Shown here: positions 45,101 through 53,060 of the stretch, in pieces
How positions within the stretch are numbered: position 1 is the stretch's first letter
How the letters are laid out: every line of letters begins with the position of its first letter
Assembly: GCF_001375515.1 (NCBI RefSeq)
Contig: NZ_CTDX01000014.1
Span: 226,001 to 290,000 of the forward strand
Origin: Bacillus kwashiorkori
Lineage (GTDB): Bacteria > Bacillota > Bacilli > Bacillales > Caldibacillaceae
DNA length: 64,000 nucleotides
Reading direction: 5' to 3'
Translations under genes and position numbers: made by a program
Notes under the pieces: generated by a model
Told to the model about the DNA's origin: nothing
Database searches by the model: none
What the model saw: only the letters and a program-made list of their open reading frames with translations

Positions 45101-46177
45101 CTTTTAGCTGATGTGGCTAAGTTTAATGAACCTCTAGAAGAGCTAAAAAAAGAGGTAATAGGTTATACAGAGGTTCCTTTAGATGGGGAAAGAGCAGATG
45201 TTCGGACAAAAGAAACAAACCTAGGGAATTTAATTTCTGATGGTATGGTATGGAAATTACAACAGTTTAATCCTGAAGTAACAATTGCTTTACAAAATGG
45301 TGGCGGAATTCGTGCATCCATTGATCAAGGTGATATAACTTTAGGGGAAGTATTGACTGTTCTTCCATTTAATAATGCATTAGTTTCGATTAAATTAACA
45401 GGGGAAGAATTATTACAAGCACTTGAACATAGTGTCAGTATCTATCCTGACCAAAATGGAGGGTTCTTGCATGTATCAGGCTTGAAGTTCAAGTTTGACG
45501 CAAGCAAACCTGCTTATGAAAGAGTATGGTCTGTCGAAGTAAAACAACAAGACGGCAGCTATGTACCTCTTGATTTAGAAGCATACTATACAGTAGCTAC
45601 TAATAGCTTTACAGCTAAAGGTGGGGACGGCTATGACTCTTTAAAACAAGCATATGAAGATGGTCGGATGACGAACCTTGATGTTCCAGACTTTGAAGTT
45701 CTTACAGAGTATTTGCAAGAAATTGGCAATGTTAATTTAGGTGTTGAAGGTCGTATTGTGGAAGGGAAGGAAATAGATCAACCGACCGATCCGAGCGATC
45801 CAAGCGATCCAAGTGATCCAGCCGATCCAAGCGATCCAAGTGATCCGACAGATCCAGCAGATCCATCAGATCCGAGCGATCCGAGCGATCCGAGCGATCC
45901 AAGTGATCCAGCCGATCCAAGCGATCCAAGTGATCCAAGCGATCCAGCCGATCCATCAGATCCAACAGATCCAAGTGATCCATCAGATCCGAGCGATCCA
46001 AGTGATCCAGCAGATCCAAGTGATCCGACTGATCCACAACAACCAGGTGATGGTGATAAGCTACCAGAAACATCGGTCAATTCGATGAACATGATGTTAT
46101 TCGGCAGCATTTTAGTCATCATTGGAGGAGTTGGCTACTTCTTTAGTCGCAGAAAAAGAAAATTAAACATCCATTAG
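42125..46177 (+). CDS. Sortase-anchored extracellular nuclease/5'-nucleotidase (YhcR-like)
   Basis: The 1350-residue surface protein degrades nucleic acids and nucleotides outside the cell. In order: signal peptide with predicted cut after Ala31 (SHA-AEN); OB-fold-like domains (about 38-150 and 165-275); an endonuclease/exonuclease/phosphatase domain (417-714: VATYNIENYY, GDLNDF, SDHDPVV); a calcineurin-type 5'-nucleotidase domain (725-960: MHTNDSHAK, GNHEFD, GGHSHT); its C-terminal substrate domain (about 1000-1200: NGGGIRAS, FTAKGGDGYD); 27 Asp-Pro-Ser/Ala/Thr repeats (1222-1302); LPETS (1313-1317), a membrane helix and an Arg/Lys tail. The start has GGGGGG upstream; a longer frame from 42053 is rejected. 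The sortase gene is not in this window. Confidence 0.93.
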   Translation: MRILKKRLLVLVTIFALLLNYSLPFASVSHAAENNETNAISVVEAIENNSGTATVTGYIVGITKSGPNYQHTPPFTEVTNLAIADSPNETDKTKILPVQLPSGAIRDNFNLKENPGLLGTKVFITGSLEKYFGVSGLKSPSSMWLDGEASPEEPKPEPPAGETIPIHEIQGDGHVSPYKDKQVVTEGVVTFVQDKSNFFIQSLEPDDNPNTSEGILVYKGGHGVKVGDKVTVSGEVKEWVITGSKVDVDLAVTEINAGRGTVYVNGTAELPEPVVLDPPTKVIDNDGFAKFDPEEDAIDYYETLEGMLVAVENPLVVGPQRYGEIPVLTKIVEDKTYTTRGGVLLTKETANPERILIDVFNNDFVAKVGDKFDGVITGVLSFDFSNWKVFTEEVKLPKLIKSDVNRPNTTLVGDDESLTVATYNIENYYQGLTEKTEKIAKSIVDNLKSPDIIGLVEMQDNNGPTKDGVTEADENYEALIAAIKAAGGPEYDWADVAPNDKEDGGQPGGNIRVGFLYNPDRVDLVEAPRGKATEATKFEDGSLTLNPGRVNPTDPAFNSSRKPVAAQFKFNDEDVIVINNHFNSKGGDTPLFGKIQPPNLVSEAQRMEIAKVVNSFIKDILAEDPDANVIVTGDLNDFQFSKPIEVLKGDILSNLIDRVPLEKRYTYNFEGNAQVLDHILATNRLANTAEVDIVQLNSDYMEEHGRASDHDPVVAKFNFDVDFNLTIMHTNDSHAKVENFPMLSTAVNQIRAENPNNLLLHAGDVFSGSLYFTVHEGLADLHFMNAIGYDAMTFGNHEFDKDSQVLHNFVTRANFPFVSSNIDFSKDVSLNSHIADEIGQPGEGGFIYPAIVKEINGEQVGIFGLTTEDTPSIASPSKDIVFENAVEKSTETIELLESMGVNKIIALSHLGYNVDVELANAVDGIDIIVGGHSHTALPEGEMIDKAEPTVIVQTDGDLKTLGELNVNFNDNGVVTEYEANLLPLSSFERDETLLADVAKFNEPLEELKKEVIGYTEVPLDGERADVRTKETNLGNLISDGMVWKLQQFNPEVTIALQNGGGIRASIDQGDITLGEVLTVLPFNNALVSIKLTGEELLQALEHSVSIYPDQNGGFLHVSGLKFKFDASKPAYERVWSVEVKQQDGSYVPLDLEAYYTVATNSFTAKGGDGYDSLKQAYEDGRMTNLDVPDFEVLTEYLQEIGNVNLGVEGRIVEGKEIDQPTDPSDPSDPSDPADPSDPSDPTDPADPSDPSDPSDPSDPSDPADPSDPSDPSDPADPSDPTDPSDPSDPSDPSDPADPSDPTDPQQPGDGDKLPETSVNSMNMMLFGSILVIIGGVGYFFSRRKRKLNIH
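45788..46030 (+). repeat. 27 tandem 9-bp repeats encoding (Asp-Pro-Ser/Ala/Thr)n
   Basis: GATCCRAGY-type 9-base units repeat 27 times, encoding the wall-spanning stalk. Third-codon variation is limited, so slippage or recombination could change the copy number. The repeats keep other frames open on both strands, creating spurious long reading frames. Confidence 0.95.
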
Positions 46178-46191
46178 GAATAAAGTAGGAG

Positions 46192-46224
46192 AAAAGAGGT
46201 CCAGAATATGGACCTCTTTTTTTG
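46192..46224 (+). terminator. Terminator of the surface nuclease gene
   Basis: AAGAGGTCC (46194-46202) pairs with GGACCTCTT (46210-46218), followed by T residues. Confidence 0.88.
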
Positions 46225-46356
46225 TATAAGATTAATTATTTTAAAATAATTTCCACTACATAGTGGACAAAGTTTTCCATCTATTTTAATATATTATCAT
46301 AGCGAAAATATTAGGAAAAAGGGACTATTCCTAGTTCTTTAGGTGGGGTGAGAAAA

Positions 46357-48063
46357 ATGTTCCGGAATATGAAAGTATCGAGAAAGTTGTTTGTTATTAT
46401 TTTTATCATGTCAATTTTTGTAGCTATTAATGGTACTTTTGGGGTATTTATGATGAATAAAATGGCAGCCAATTCCGAATTAATGTATAAGGAAAGGCTA
46501 TTGTCTACTCAATCCGTCGGTGAAATGGTAGTGAATAATAGTAGGCTCCATGGTTATTCATTAGAAATGATGCTAATCATTAATCCGACACGAAAACAAA
46601 GCTTAGAAAAGAAAATAAATGAAACAATCACAAGTAATGAAAAAGCGATGACAAACTATGAAAAAATACAATTTACTGAGGAAGAGGCGACCAAATATAA
46701 TCAATACAAAACTATGAATGCCGACTTTCTAAAAGAAGTACAACATGTTGTTAGTTTAGCGATCGAAAATAAAAACGAGGAAGCGTATCAATACTACAGT
46801 AATAAGCTAGAGAGCTCTCGTTATCAGATTGATAGTTTGCTTGATGAATTGAAATTAATTAATGATCAAGCGGCACAACAGTTTAATGAACAAAATAATC
46901 AAGCAGCCCAAATTGCAAAATTACTTATGCCAATCGTCACAATCACTTCTATTCTATTGGCAATCATTATAAGCTTATTTATTTCTCGAATGATTACGAA
47001 ACCAATAAAACAATTAATGCAGTTATTTAAAAAAGCAGAACAAGGCGATTTTACTTTAATAGGAAATTATCAATCCAAAGATGAGGTAGGGGAACTTACT
47101 ACATATTTTAATAAAATGATTACAAGCTTAAGAACAATTTTCCAAAGGGTGAAAGAAGCATCGGAGCAGTTGGCAGCTTCATCAGAACAATTAAGTGCAA
47201 GCAGTCAAGAATCGCAAGCTGCCAGTGAACAAATAGCTAATACAATCGAGGAGCTCGCTTCAGGCTCTGAAAACCAAGTACAAACAGTTGCTAATAGTAA
47301 CGAATCTATTACAAGTATGGTAAAACAAACGGAAACTATTGCCGTAAATTCCAACATAGTAAAAACAGGAGTAATTGGGGCAAAAGAGGATGCGGCAAAT
47401 GGTAGGGACAAATTGCAAAAAGTCGCTGCCCAAATGCATGAAATTCAACATCAAGTGGAAACATTAGCAAAATCAGTTCATCTGTTAAACAAACATTCCA
47501 GTGAAATCGGCCAATTTAATAATGTAATTTCAGATATTGCTGAGCAGACGAACTTACTTGCCCTAAATGCTGCTATTGAAGCAGCTAGAGCAGGAGAACA
47601 TGGCCGCGGATTTGCTGTCGTTGCTGATGAAGTAAGAAAGTTAGCCGAGCAATCTGCTAATTCAGCTCGAAATATTACCGAGCAAATTCAAATTATCCAA
47701 AATGAAAATCAACATACATTGCAGTCGATGAAGGTAACGATGAAAGAAGTAGACACTGGTATTGAAGTGGTGGAACAGGCAAATACCGCTTTCCACCAAA
47801 TTGAAACAGCAATCAATGAAATTGTTCAACAAATAAATCACGTGGAAGACTCTGTGCAACAATTAGAGACGGAAACATCCAATGTACACCAGTCCATGTT
47901 GCAAGTAAGTAAGGTAGCTGATATTGCTGCTACAGGTACACAAACTGTCACTGCTGCTACGGAAGAACAGCTAGCAACGATGGAGGAAATAGCTTCCTCC
48001 TCACACGATTTGGCAAAAATGGCAGAAGACTTACAACAAATCATTACAAGGTTTAAACTATAA
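46357..48063 (+). CDS. Methyl-accepting chemotaxis protein, four-helix-bundle sensor
   Basis: The 568-residue receptor has a transmembrane helix at about residues 10-32, an outside four-helix bundle (33-185), a second helix (about 187-210), a HAMP domain (210-265) and a long signalling coiled coil. The hairpin tip with the CheA/CheW site reads [38 protein letters not shown] in part, near residues 395-430. The ATG at 46357 is eight bases after AGGTGGGG; a GTG at 46348 overlaps that site. No chemotaxis kinase or flagellar genes are nearby. The ligand is unknown. Confidence 0.93.
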   Translation: MFRNMKVSRKLFVIIFIMSIFVAINGTFGVFMMNKMAANSELMYKERLLSTQSVGEMVVNNSRLHGYSLEMMLIINPTRKQSLEKKINETITSNEKAMTNYEKIQFTEEEATKYNQYKTMNADFLKEVQHVVSLAIENKNEEAYQYYSNKLESSRYQIDSLLDELKLINDQAAQQFNEQNNQAAQIAKLLMPIVTITSILLAIIISLFISRMITKPIKQLMQLFKKAEQGDFTLIGNYQSKDEVGELTTYFNKMITSLRTIFQRVKEASEQLAASSEQLSASSQESQAASEQIANTIEELASGSENQVQTVANSNESITSMVKQTETIAVNSNIVKTGVIGAKEDAANGRDKLQKVAAQMHEIQHQVETLAKSVHLLNKHSSEIGQFNNVISDIAEQTNLLALNAAIEAARAGEHGRGFAVVADEVRKLAEQSANSARNITEQIQIIQNENQHTLQSMKVTMKEVDTGIEVVEQANTAFHQIETAINEIVQQINHVEDSVQQLETETSNVHQSMLQVSKVADIAATGTQTVTAATEEQLATMEEIASSSHDLAKMAEDLQQIITRFKL

Positions 48064-48113
48064 AAGGAATGGGTGTCTTTGAACTAGTTCAGTTATCAGA
48101 CACCCATTCCTTT
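48063..48113. terminator. Bidirectional terminator between the chemoreceptor and MFS genes
   Basis: AAAGGAATGGGTGTCT (48063-48078) pairs perfectly over 16 bases with AGACACCCATTCCTTT (48098-48113). It lies between convergent genes. Confidence 0.85.
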
Positions 48114-48133
48114 ACTATTTATTACATTGCTTA

Positions 48134-49351
48134 TTAAAAAGAAACAGCTTTCGCCTTATTATTTGTTACTTCATTATTCTTTCTGTAGCGTGTGAAAAAT
48201 ATTGCTGTAATGATTAACGACAGTAACCCAAATACTACTACCATCCACTGTAAGCCAATTAAATCTAACATGAAACCGGCACTTAATAAAACGACTTGGA
48301 AACCAATCCGATCTAACATATTTCTAAATGAGAAGAATCTCCCATGAAACTCTTTTAATACTTTTGTCTGAAAAATAGTTGCTGCAGTCGGGAAGAAGCA
48401 TCCGAGTGAAAATCCAAAAATAGCGAAAGAAGCTATCATAATATATTTTAATTCGACAAAAAACAATGACAATTGAGCAAAACCAATAATAAAGGAAAAC
48501 AGAAATAATATCGAATAAGGAGACCATTTTTGATTAACCTTTTTCACGATAAATGCACCAAGCATAAAAGCTAAACCTTCTGCGGCATAAATAACCCCTT
48601 TAATAGAGGAACTATCATATATTTCACTTATATTAATGACCATCAAATTAAATCCACCAAGAAATAATAGCGGGACTAGCGTTAATATTAACGTCATTAA
48701 AACAATAGGTGTGCTTTTTATTACAGGCAATACTTCTTTGAAACTCTTCTTATTATCTCCTTTACTCTTTCGTAAATTATTTTCTACTACTTTTTCTTCC
48801 ATTTTCAATAAAAAAGTGAGAAAAAATAATACTAAGTACGCAAGAAAAGAAATAAAATATAACATAAAAATTGTAAGCACTGTTAATAGCGCCCCAGCTA
48901 GAGCAGTACCGATAATTCTCGAAATGGTTGCAACATTCATATGAACACCATTCATTTGCAACAGTTCGTTATCTTGCACAATGAGTGGGATAGCTGACTG
49001 CAAGGCAGGAAAATAAAAAGCTGCTGAAATTTGAATCGTAATCATGAATGCTACCATCCACCAAACTGAACCTGAACTAATAGCAACAAACATAAATAGG
49101 ACACTGACCGTACGTAAAAAACCAGAATACAGCATAACCGTTTTTTTTCTATAGAGGTCTGTAATTTTGCCGGCAAGTGGTCCAATTAATATTCCAGCTA
49201 ACAAACCAGTTGCTAAAATCAATGATTTTAAAAAATCGGATGGTACTTTTTCTTGCATAAATTCTAAATTTCCGATAATACCAGTCCATAGACCGACACC
49301 GGCAATAAATTCCCCGATTAAAATAATCCAAACATTTCGATTCCCCCACAT
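48134..49351 (-). CDS. MFS transporter
   Basis: The 405-residue permease has 12 predicted helices. The first is NVWIILIGEFIAGVGLWTG and the loop between helices 2 and 3 is GPLAGKITDLYRKKT, an MFS motif A variant with Gly-X-Leu-Ala-Asp-Arg altered to GKITDLYRKK. It resembles Bacillus members of the macrolide/enterobactin-exporter type, but the substrate cannot be assigned. The ATG at 49351 has GGGGA six bases upstream; a TTG at 49363 is the alternative. The 49364-49643 gap holds no recognised feature. Confidence 0.85.
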   Translation of the reverse strand: MWGNRNVWIILIGEFIAGVGLWTGIIGNLEFMQEKVPSDFLKSLILATGLLAGILIGPLAGKITDLYRKKTVMLYSGFLRTVSVLFMFVAISSGSVWWMVAFMITIQISAAFYFPALQSAIPLIVQDNELLQMNGVHMNVATISRIIGTALAGALLTVLTIFMLYFISFLAYLVLFFLTFLLKMEEKVVENNLRKSKGDNKKSFKEVLPVIKSTPIVLMTLILTLVPLLFLGGFNLMVINISEIYDSSSIKGVIYAAEGLAFMLGAFIVKKVNQKWSPYSILFLFSFIIGFAQLSLFFVELKYIMIASFAIFGFSLGCFFPTAATIFQTKVLKEFHGRFFSFRNMLDRIGFQVVLLSAGFMLDLIGLQWMVVVFGLLSLIITAIFFTRYRKNNEVTNNKAKAVSF

Positions 49352-49643
49352 AATGATCCCCAATCCCTAATGAATTTTTAAAGAATGTATTTTATTTTTT
49401 GTATGCACATTTTTTAGTGAAGTACGATGAAAATGACCAATAAAGGTGATTGTTGCGCATAATAAAAGCAACGTGTTCTTTATGGAAATATTTCTAATAG
49501 CGAAACTTACTAATAATATAAATTGAATACATGGAAATGTCACTTTTTTTGACACATTAAAAGATACAAGATTAAATGATATTTTTTAGATTTATGGTAT
49601 ATTTATTATTGTAAAAAGACTAATTTATGGAGAGTGAATTTTT

Positions 49644-50969
49644 TTGGAAGAAGTGCCGATATCTTTGATTATTTTATTAATGGGTTTATTTATTTTATCT
49701 GCGTTTTTCTCTTCAGCCGAAACAGCGTTTTCTAGTGTTAACAAAATTCGTTTAAGAAATTATGCAGATGAGAACAAACCTGGAAGCAAGAAGGCTCTTT
49801 ACGTTGTTGAAAACTTTGATAGTGCTTTATCAACAATTTTAGTTGGCAATAATATCGTTAATATTGCCGCATCGAGTATATCCGCTGCAGTGATGACTGA
49901 ACTATTTGGTGCAAGCACTGGACTAGTTATTAGTACGTTTGGAATGACGATCATCATCCTCGTTTTTGGTGAAATTTTGCCAAAATCGCTTGCGAAAGAA
50001 AATGCGGATTCATACTCGCTAAAGATTTCAAGTGTTTTATTTTTATTAATGAAGTTATTGACCCCTATTAATTTTTTATTTATGAAGTTGAAAGAAGGGG
50101 TATCCAAAATAGTTTCGAAAAATAAAGACGCTGTTCCTCTCGTGACAGAAGAAGAAATTAAAGTGTTAGTAGACATAAGTGAGGAAGAAGGCGTAATTAA
50201 TAAAAATGAAAAGGAGTTGCTCCACCGCTCTTTAGATTTTAATGAAATTTTAGTCGGTGAAGTACTTACCCACCGTTTAGATATGGTTGCAATTGAAGTG
50301 AACATGCCAATTGAAGAAATCACAGAAATTCTATTAACGGAAAGATATTCGCGTATTCCTGTATATGAAGATAATATCGATAATATTATTGGTTTTTTAT
50401 CGGAACGAGAGTTTTTTGCAGAATTAATTAAGGATAAAGAAGTTTCTATACGAGATATTATTCGTGATCCGATGTTTGTCGTGAAATCCATGAAAATTTC
50501 TACACTGCTACCTGAATTGCAACGAACGAAAAGTCATATGGCAATCGTCCTAGACGAGTTCGGTGGTACAGCAGGGCTCATTACGATGGAAGATATTTTG
50601 GAAGAGCTTGTCGGTGAGATTTGGGATGAACATGATGAAAAAACAAGCATCATGACAAAGATTGATGAAAATATTTATGAATTCAGCGCGCAATTTCATT
50701 TAGATGATTTTGCGAAAATATTACAGGTAAAAGAACCAGAATCGACTTACTACAATATTGGCGGTTGGTTATTTGAAAAAATGGCGCGAATTCCAGAAAA
50801 AGGGGAAGTAATTACGTATGAGAATTTAAAAATTACTATTCTTGACGTTACGAACCATCGTTTGCATAAAATTCGTGTAGAAAAATTACCAGTTAAAGTA
50901 AAGCAAAAAACGAAAGAAGAGAAAAGTTGGCGCATTCGAAAGAAAAAGGAGAATGATCAGCCGGAATAA
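49644..50969 (+). CDS. CNNM/CBS-domain transporter (HlyC/CorC, YhdP/MpfA-like)
   Basis: The 441-residue protein has a CNNM membrane domain (about residues 1-185: ILSAFFSSAETAFSSVNKIRL, and TILVGNNIVNIAASSI), two CBS domains (about 205-325: VLTHRLDMVAIEVNM through IVLDEFGGTAGLITMEDILEELVGEIWDEHD) and a C-terminal CorC/HlyC domain. Relatives export magnesium or protect against excess magnesium or cobalt. The TTG start at 49644 follows GGAGAG by ten bases. The very basic C-terminus (KKKEN tail) is presumably cytoplasmic. It lies just left of the conserved yfh block. Confidence 0.9.
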   Translation: MEEVPISLIILLMGLFILSAFFSSAETAFSSVNKIRLRNYADENKPGSKKALYVVENFDSALSTILVGNNIVNIAASSISAAVMTELFGASTGLVISTFGMTIIILVFGEILPKSLAKENADSYSLKISSVLFLLMKLLTPINFLFMKLKEGVSKIVSKNKDAVPLVTEEEIKVLVDISEEEGVINKNEKELLHRSLDFNEILVGEVLTHRLDMVAIEVNMPIEEITEILLTERYSRIPVYEDNIDNIIGFLSEREFFAELIKDKEVSIRDIIRDPMFVVKSMKISTLLPELQRTKSHMAIVLDEFGGTAGLITMEDILEELVGEIWDEHDEKTSIMTKIDENIYEFSAQFHLDDFAKILQVKEPESTYYNIGGWLFEKMARIPEKGEVITYENLKITILDVTNHRLHKIRVEKLPVKVKQKTKEEKSWRIRKKKENDQPE

Positions 50970-50986
50970 TAGTTTTAAGAGATAGG

Positions 50987-51015
50987 AAAGAGGGACAAAG
51001 AACCGTCCCTCTTTT
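50987..51015. terminator. Bidirectional terminator between the CNNM gene and yfhD
   Basis: AAAGAGGGAC (50987-50996) pairs perfectly with GTCCCTCTTT (51005-51014), with T/A flanks on both sides. Confidence 0.82.
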
Positions 51016-51021
51016 GATTCG

Positions 51022-51201
51022 TTATTTTTTATTTTTCATTTGTCTTGCTTTTGCTCTTTTATCTGCAGCATTCGAACGAGCAATTGCTTCGCGATCTTGA
51101 AGATCAGCTAACTCTTCGGAATACTCTACATCAAGACCGTCTGATTTTTGGTTTTTAGGTACTTGTGGTAAATCCCTGAATCTTTTCTTTTGTTGACCCA
51201 T
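51022..51201 (-). CDS. yfhD: YfhD-family small spore-associated protein
   Basis: The 59-residue, very hydrophilic protein is rich in Lys, Arg, Glu and Asp (GQQKKRFRDLPQ at the start, ADKRAKARQMKNKK at the end) and matches the Bacillus YfhD family in length, character and position next to yfhE and recX. Function is not established; related genes are expressed in the forespore. The ATG at 51201 has GGGGG nine bases upstream. A perfect 17-base palindrome (51224-51240) lies just upstream of that site. Confidence 0.8.
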   Translation of the reverse strand: MGQQKKRFRDLPQVPKNQKSDGLDVEYSEELADLQDREAIARSNAADKRAKARQMKNKK

Positions 51202-51223
51202 TATCAATTACCCCCTTTATTTT

Positions 51224-51240
51224 GTTAGCAATTTGCTAAC
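51224..51240. promoter_or_regulatory. Perfect palindrome upstream of yfhD
   Basis: GTTAGCAATTTGCTAAC has eight-base arms around a central T and lies 23 bases before the yfhD start. A protein-binding site or a leader hairpin are both possible. Confidence 0.4.
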
Positions 51241-51313
51241 ATTATTAGAATGAATTATTTCGCCACAGTTATGCGATGAAAAAACTGCATCTTTTTTTCA
51301 AGGGGTTTAGTTC

Positions 51314-51430
51314 TTATTTTAAATAACCTCCAGCCTTATCTGCACGGCGAAACTCCCGACCGTAATTCACTTCTTGTGCACTTGATAAAAATCGTTTTGA
51401 TTTATTATTTGTACGTTTCTTTTCCACCAT
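51314..51430 (-). CDS. yfhE: YfhE-family small protein
   Basis: This 38-residue gene encodes a basic peptide containing RFLSSAQEVNYGREFRRADK, which I recognise as the YfhE family (B. subtilis YfhE has the same SAQEV-Y-REF-KAD pattern). GGTGGGTG precedes the ATG on this strand. The order yfhD, yfhE, recX is that of B. subtilis without yfhF. The gene is too short for most gene finders. Its function is unknown. Confidence 0.85.
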   Translation of the reverse strand: MVEKKRTNNKSKRFLSSAQEVNYGREFRRADKAGGYLK

Positions 51431-51561
51431 AAATAACACCCACCATTCTTTTTACTATTATTTTTTCCAAATTATGTGGATTGATACGTTAAAATTTAAA
51501 AATGGTTCATTTTTCACTATAATAAAATTAGGCAAAATTAAATTAGTATGGAGTGAAAGCT

Positions 51562-52377
51562 GTGCCCGTTATTGCCAGAATTGCTGTCCAAAAAAGGAAT
51601 CAACATCGTTTTAACGTTTATATTAACGGTCCTCAAGGCGAGGAATATGCCTTCAGTATTAGTGAAGATCAGTTAGTAAAACATGCTTTAAAAAAAGGTC
51701 AAGAAATTGACCATGAACGGCTTGCATCTATTTTATACGAAGAGGATGTGGAAAAGAGCTATCATCAGGCGTTAAATTATTTATCCTATCGGATGCGATC
51801 TGTACTCGAAGTCCGTCAATATTTGTCCGAAAAAGAGGTTCCAGAAGATATTATTGACAAAATAATAAAACGGCTGCAGACAAATAATTACCTCAATGAC
51901 AAAGAATTTGCAGAGGCCTTTGTTAAAACAAAAATCAAAACGAGTGATCACGGTCCCAATTCCATCAAACGGTCCCTTGCCGAAAAAGGAATTCGTTCGG
52001 AGATTATTGAGGATAGTAGTCTCCTTTATGATGAAGATACCGCTTATCAAAACGCAATGAGGTTAGCGAAAAAATATGCGGAGAAAAAGAAACATGCATC
52101 CAAAAAAGAATTACAACAACTAATCCATGTCTATCTTTCCCGAAAAGGGTATAAAATAGCGACTATCCATCAAGTAGTTACGGAATTATTTACTACCATT
52201 GTAGACCGGGATAATGAAGCAATTACGGTGCAAGGAGATAAGGCATGGCGAAAATATGGGGCATTACAAAGCAAAGAACAAGAAATAAAAGTAAAACAGT
52301 TTTTATTCCGTAAAGGATTTTCATTTGAAGTAATTGAAGAATATATAAGAAATAAGCGGGATTCAGCGAAAGATTAA
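51562..52377 (+). CDS. recX: Recombination regulator RecX
   Basis: The 271-residue protein modulates RecA filaments during recombination and SOS repair. It consists of tandem three-helix repeats: ALNYLSYRMRSVLEVRQYLSEKEVP (about residues 70-95), YLNDKEFAEAFVKTKIKTSDHGPNSIKRSLAEKGI (about 112-145) and later repeats, as in the long Bacillus form. The GTG at 51562 lies eight bases from GGAG (51550-51553); a GTG at 51553 would overlap that site. It is followed closely by yfhH. Confidence 0.93.
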   Translation: MPVIARIAVQKRNQHRFNVYINGPQGEEYAFSISEDQLVKHALKKGQEIDHERLASILYEEDVEKSYHQALNYLSYRMRSVLEVRQYLSEKEVPEDIIDKIIKRLQTNNYLNDKEFAEAFVKTKIKTSDHGPNSIKRSLAEKGIRSEIIEDSSLLYDEDTAYQNAMRLAKKYAEKKKHASKKELQQLIHVYLSRKGYKIATIHQVVTELFTTIVDRDNEAITVQGDKAWRKYGALQSKEQEIKVKQFLFRKGFSFEVIEEYIRNKRDSAKD

Positions 52378-52400
52378 ATATGGATATGGTGGTGTAGTAA

Positions 52401-52718
52401 ATGACGGAAGTACGTTATAGTTCCATGTCAGAATACGAATTAAAACAAGAAATCGCAAATTTACGAGAGAAAGCTCGGAAGGCTGAACAACTCGGAATGG
52501 TGAATGAATATGCCGTCCTTGAAAGAAAAGCAGTAATGGCACAAGCATACCTTTTGAACGCAAATGATTATCGGCCAGGTGAAATATATCGAATAACTGG
52601 TGAGCCTGGTAATTTTTTCAAAATTGATTATTTAAAAGGAGTGTTTGCTTGGGGTTACCGGTTGAATGGTGACGGTAAAGAAGAAGGCATTCCAATTTCG
52701 TTATTAGATCCAAAATAA
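52401..52718 (+). CDS. yfhH: YfhH-family protein (DUF1811)
   Basis: The 105-residue protein has an N-terminal helical segment (SEYELKQEIANLREKARKAEQ, residues 9-29) and a C-terminal small beta-barrel-like part containing PGEIYRITGEPGNFFKIDYLKG (about 59-80). It matches Bacillus YfhH in length and position, 23 bases after recX. No function is established; the barrel suggests nucleic-acid contact but that is speculation. Confidence 0.88.
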   Translation: MTEVRYSSMSEYELKQEIANLREKARKAEQLGMVNEYAVLERKAVMAQAYLLNANDYRPGEIYRITGEPGNFFKIDYLKGVFAWGYRLNGDGKEEGIPISLLDPK

Positions 52719-52724
52719 GAAATA

Positions 52725-52797
52725 GGGGCAGTCCGACACTAGTCCTTTAGAACAATTAAACAGGTACTAGTTGTCATTTGGACAGCCCCGTTTTTTT
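52725..52797 (+). terminator. Long-stem terminator after yfhH
   Basis: GGGGCAGTCC (52725-52734) pairs with GGACAGCCCC (52780-52789), one mismatch, with an inner ACTAGT/ACTAGT pair, followed by seven T residues. Confidence 0.85.
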
Positions 52798-52812
52798 ATC
52801 AATACAAGTTAT

Positions 52813-52971
52813 TTAACTCTTCCGTTCAGTCGAAGCTTTCATCCGTTCTTGGGGACGGGTGTTAATGGTACCATCTGCTCTCCGTGAGGCAAATTCTGCC
52901 CTTGCACGAGGCATACCTTCAAGCTTACTATCTTCAAGGTTTGGGAAATTTCTTTCTTTGTTTCGGACCAT
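52813..52971 (-). CDS. sspK: Small acid-soluble spore protein K
   Basis: This 52-residue gene encodes MVRNKERNFPNLED at the start and ADGTINTRPQERMKAST near the end, clearly SspK. The protein is made in the forespore under sigma-G and packed in the spore core. GGAGGG precedes the ATG on this strand. It sits between yfhH and yfhP, as in B. subtilis, where yfhJ, csbB and yfhO also intervene. Its presence shows the organism sporulates or did so recently. Confidence 0.95.
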   Translation of the reverse strand: MVRNKERNFPNLEDSKLEGMPRARAEFASRRADGTINTRPQERMKASTERKS

Positions 52972-53060
52972 TTTACTTCCCTCCAAGTAGAAAATTTAGA
53001 GCAATTATAGTGTATGCTCATTGCTTATTTTTAAAATGGAAAATAAACTAGATAGGTCCT

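Noticed and set aside
45732..46122. Three long frames (91-114 codons) in other frames of the 45.8-46.1 kb region
   Set aside because: They exist because the 9-bp repeat keeps all equivalent frames open; translations are low-complexity and lack start signals.
49799..50491. 230-codon antisense frame inside the CNNM/CBS gene
   Set aside because: The sense gene is well conserved and the antisense product shows no family features or ribosome site.
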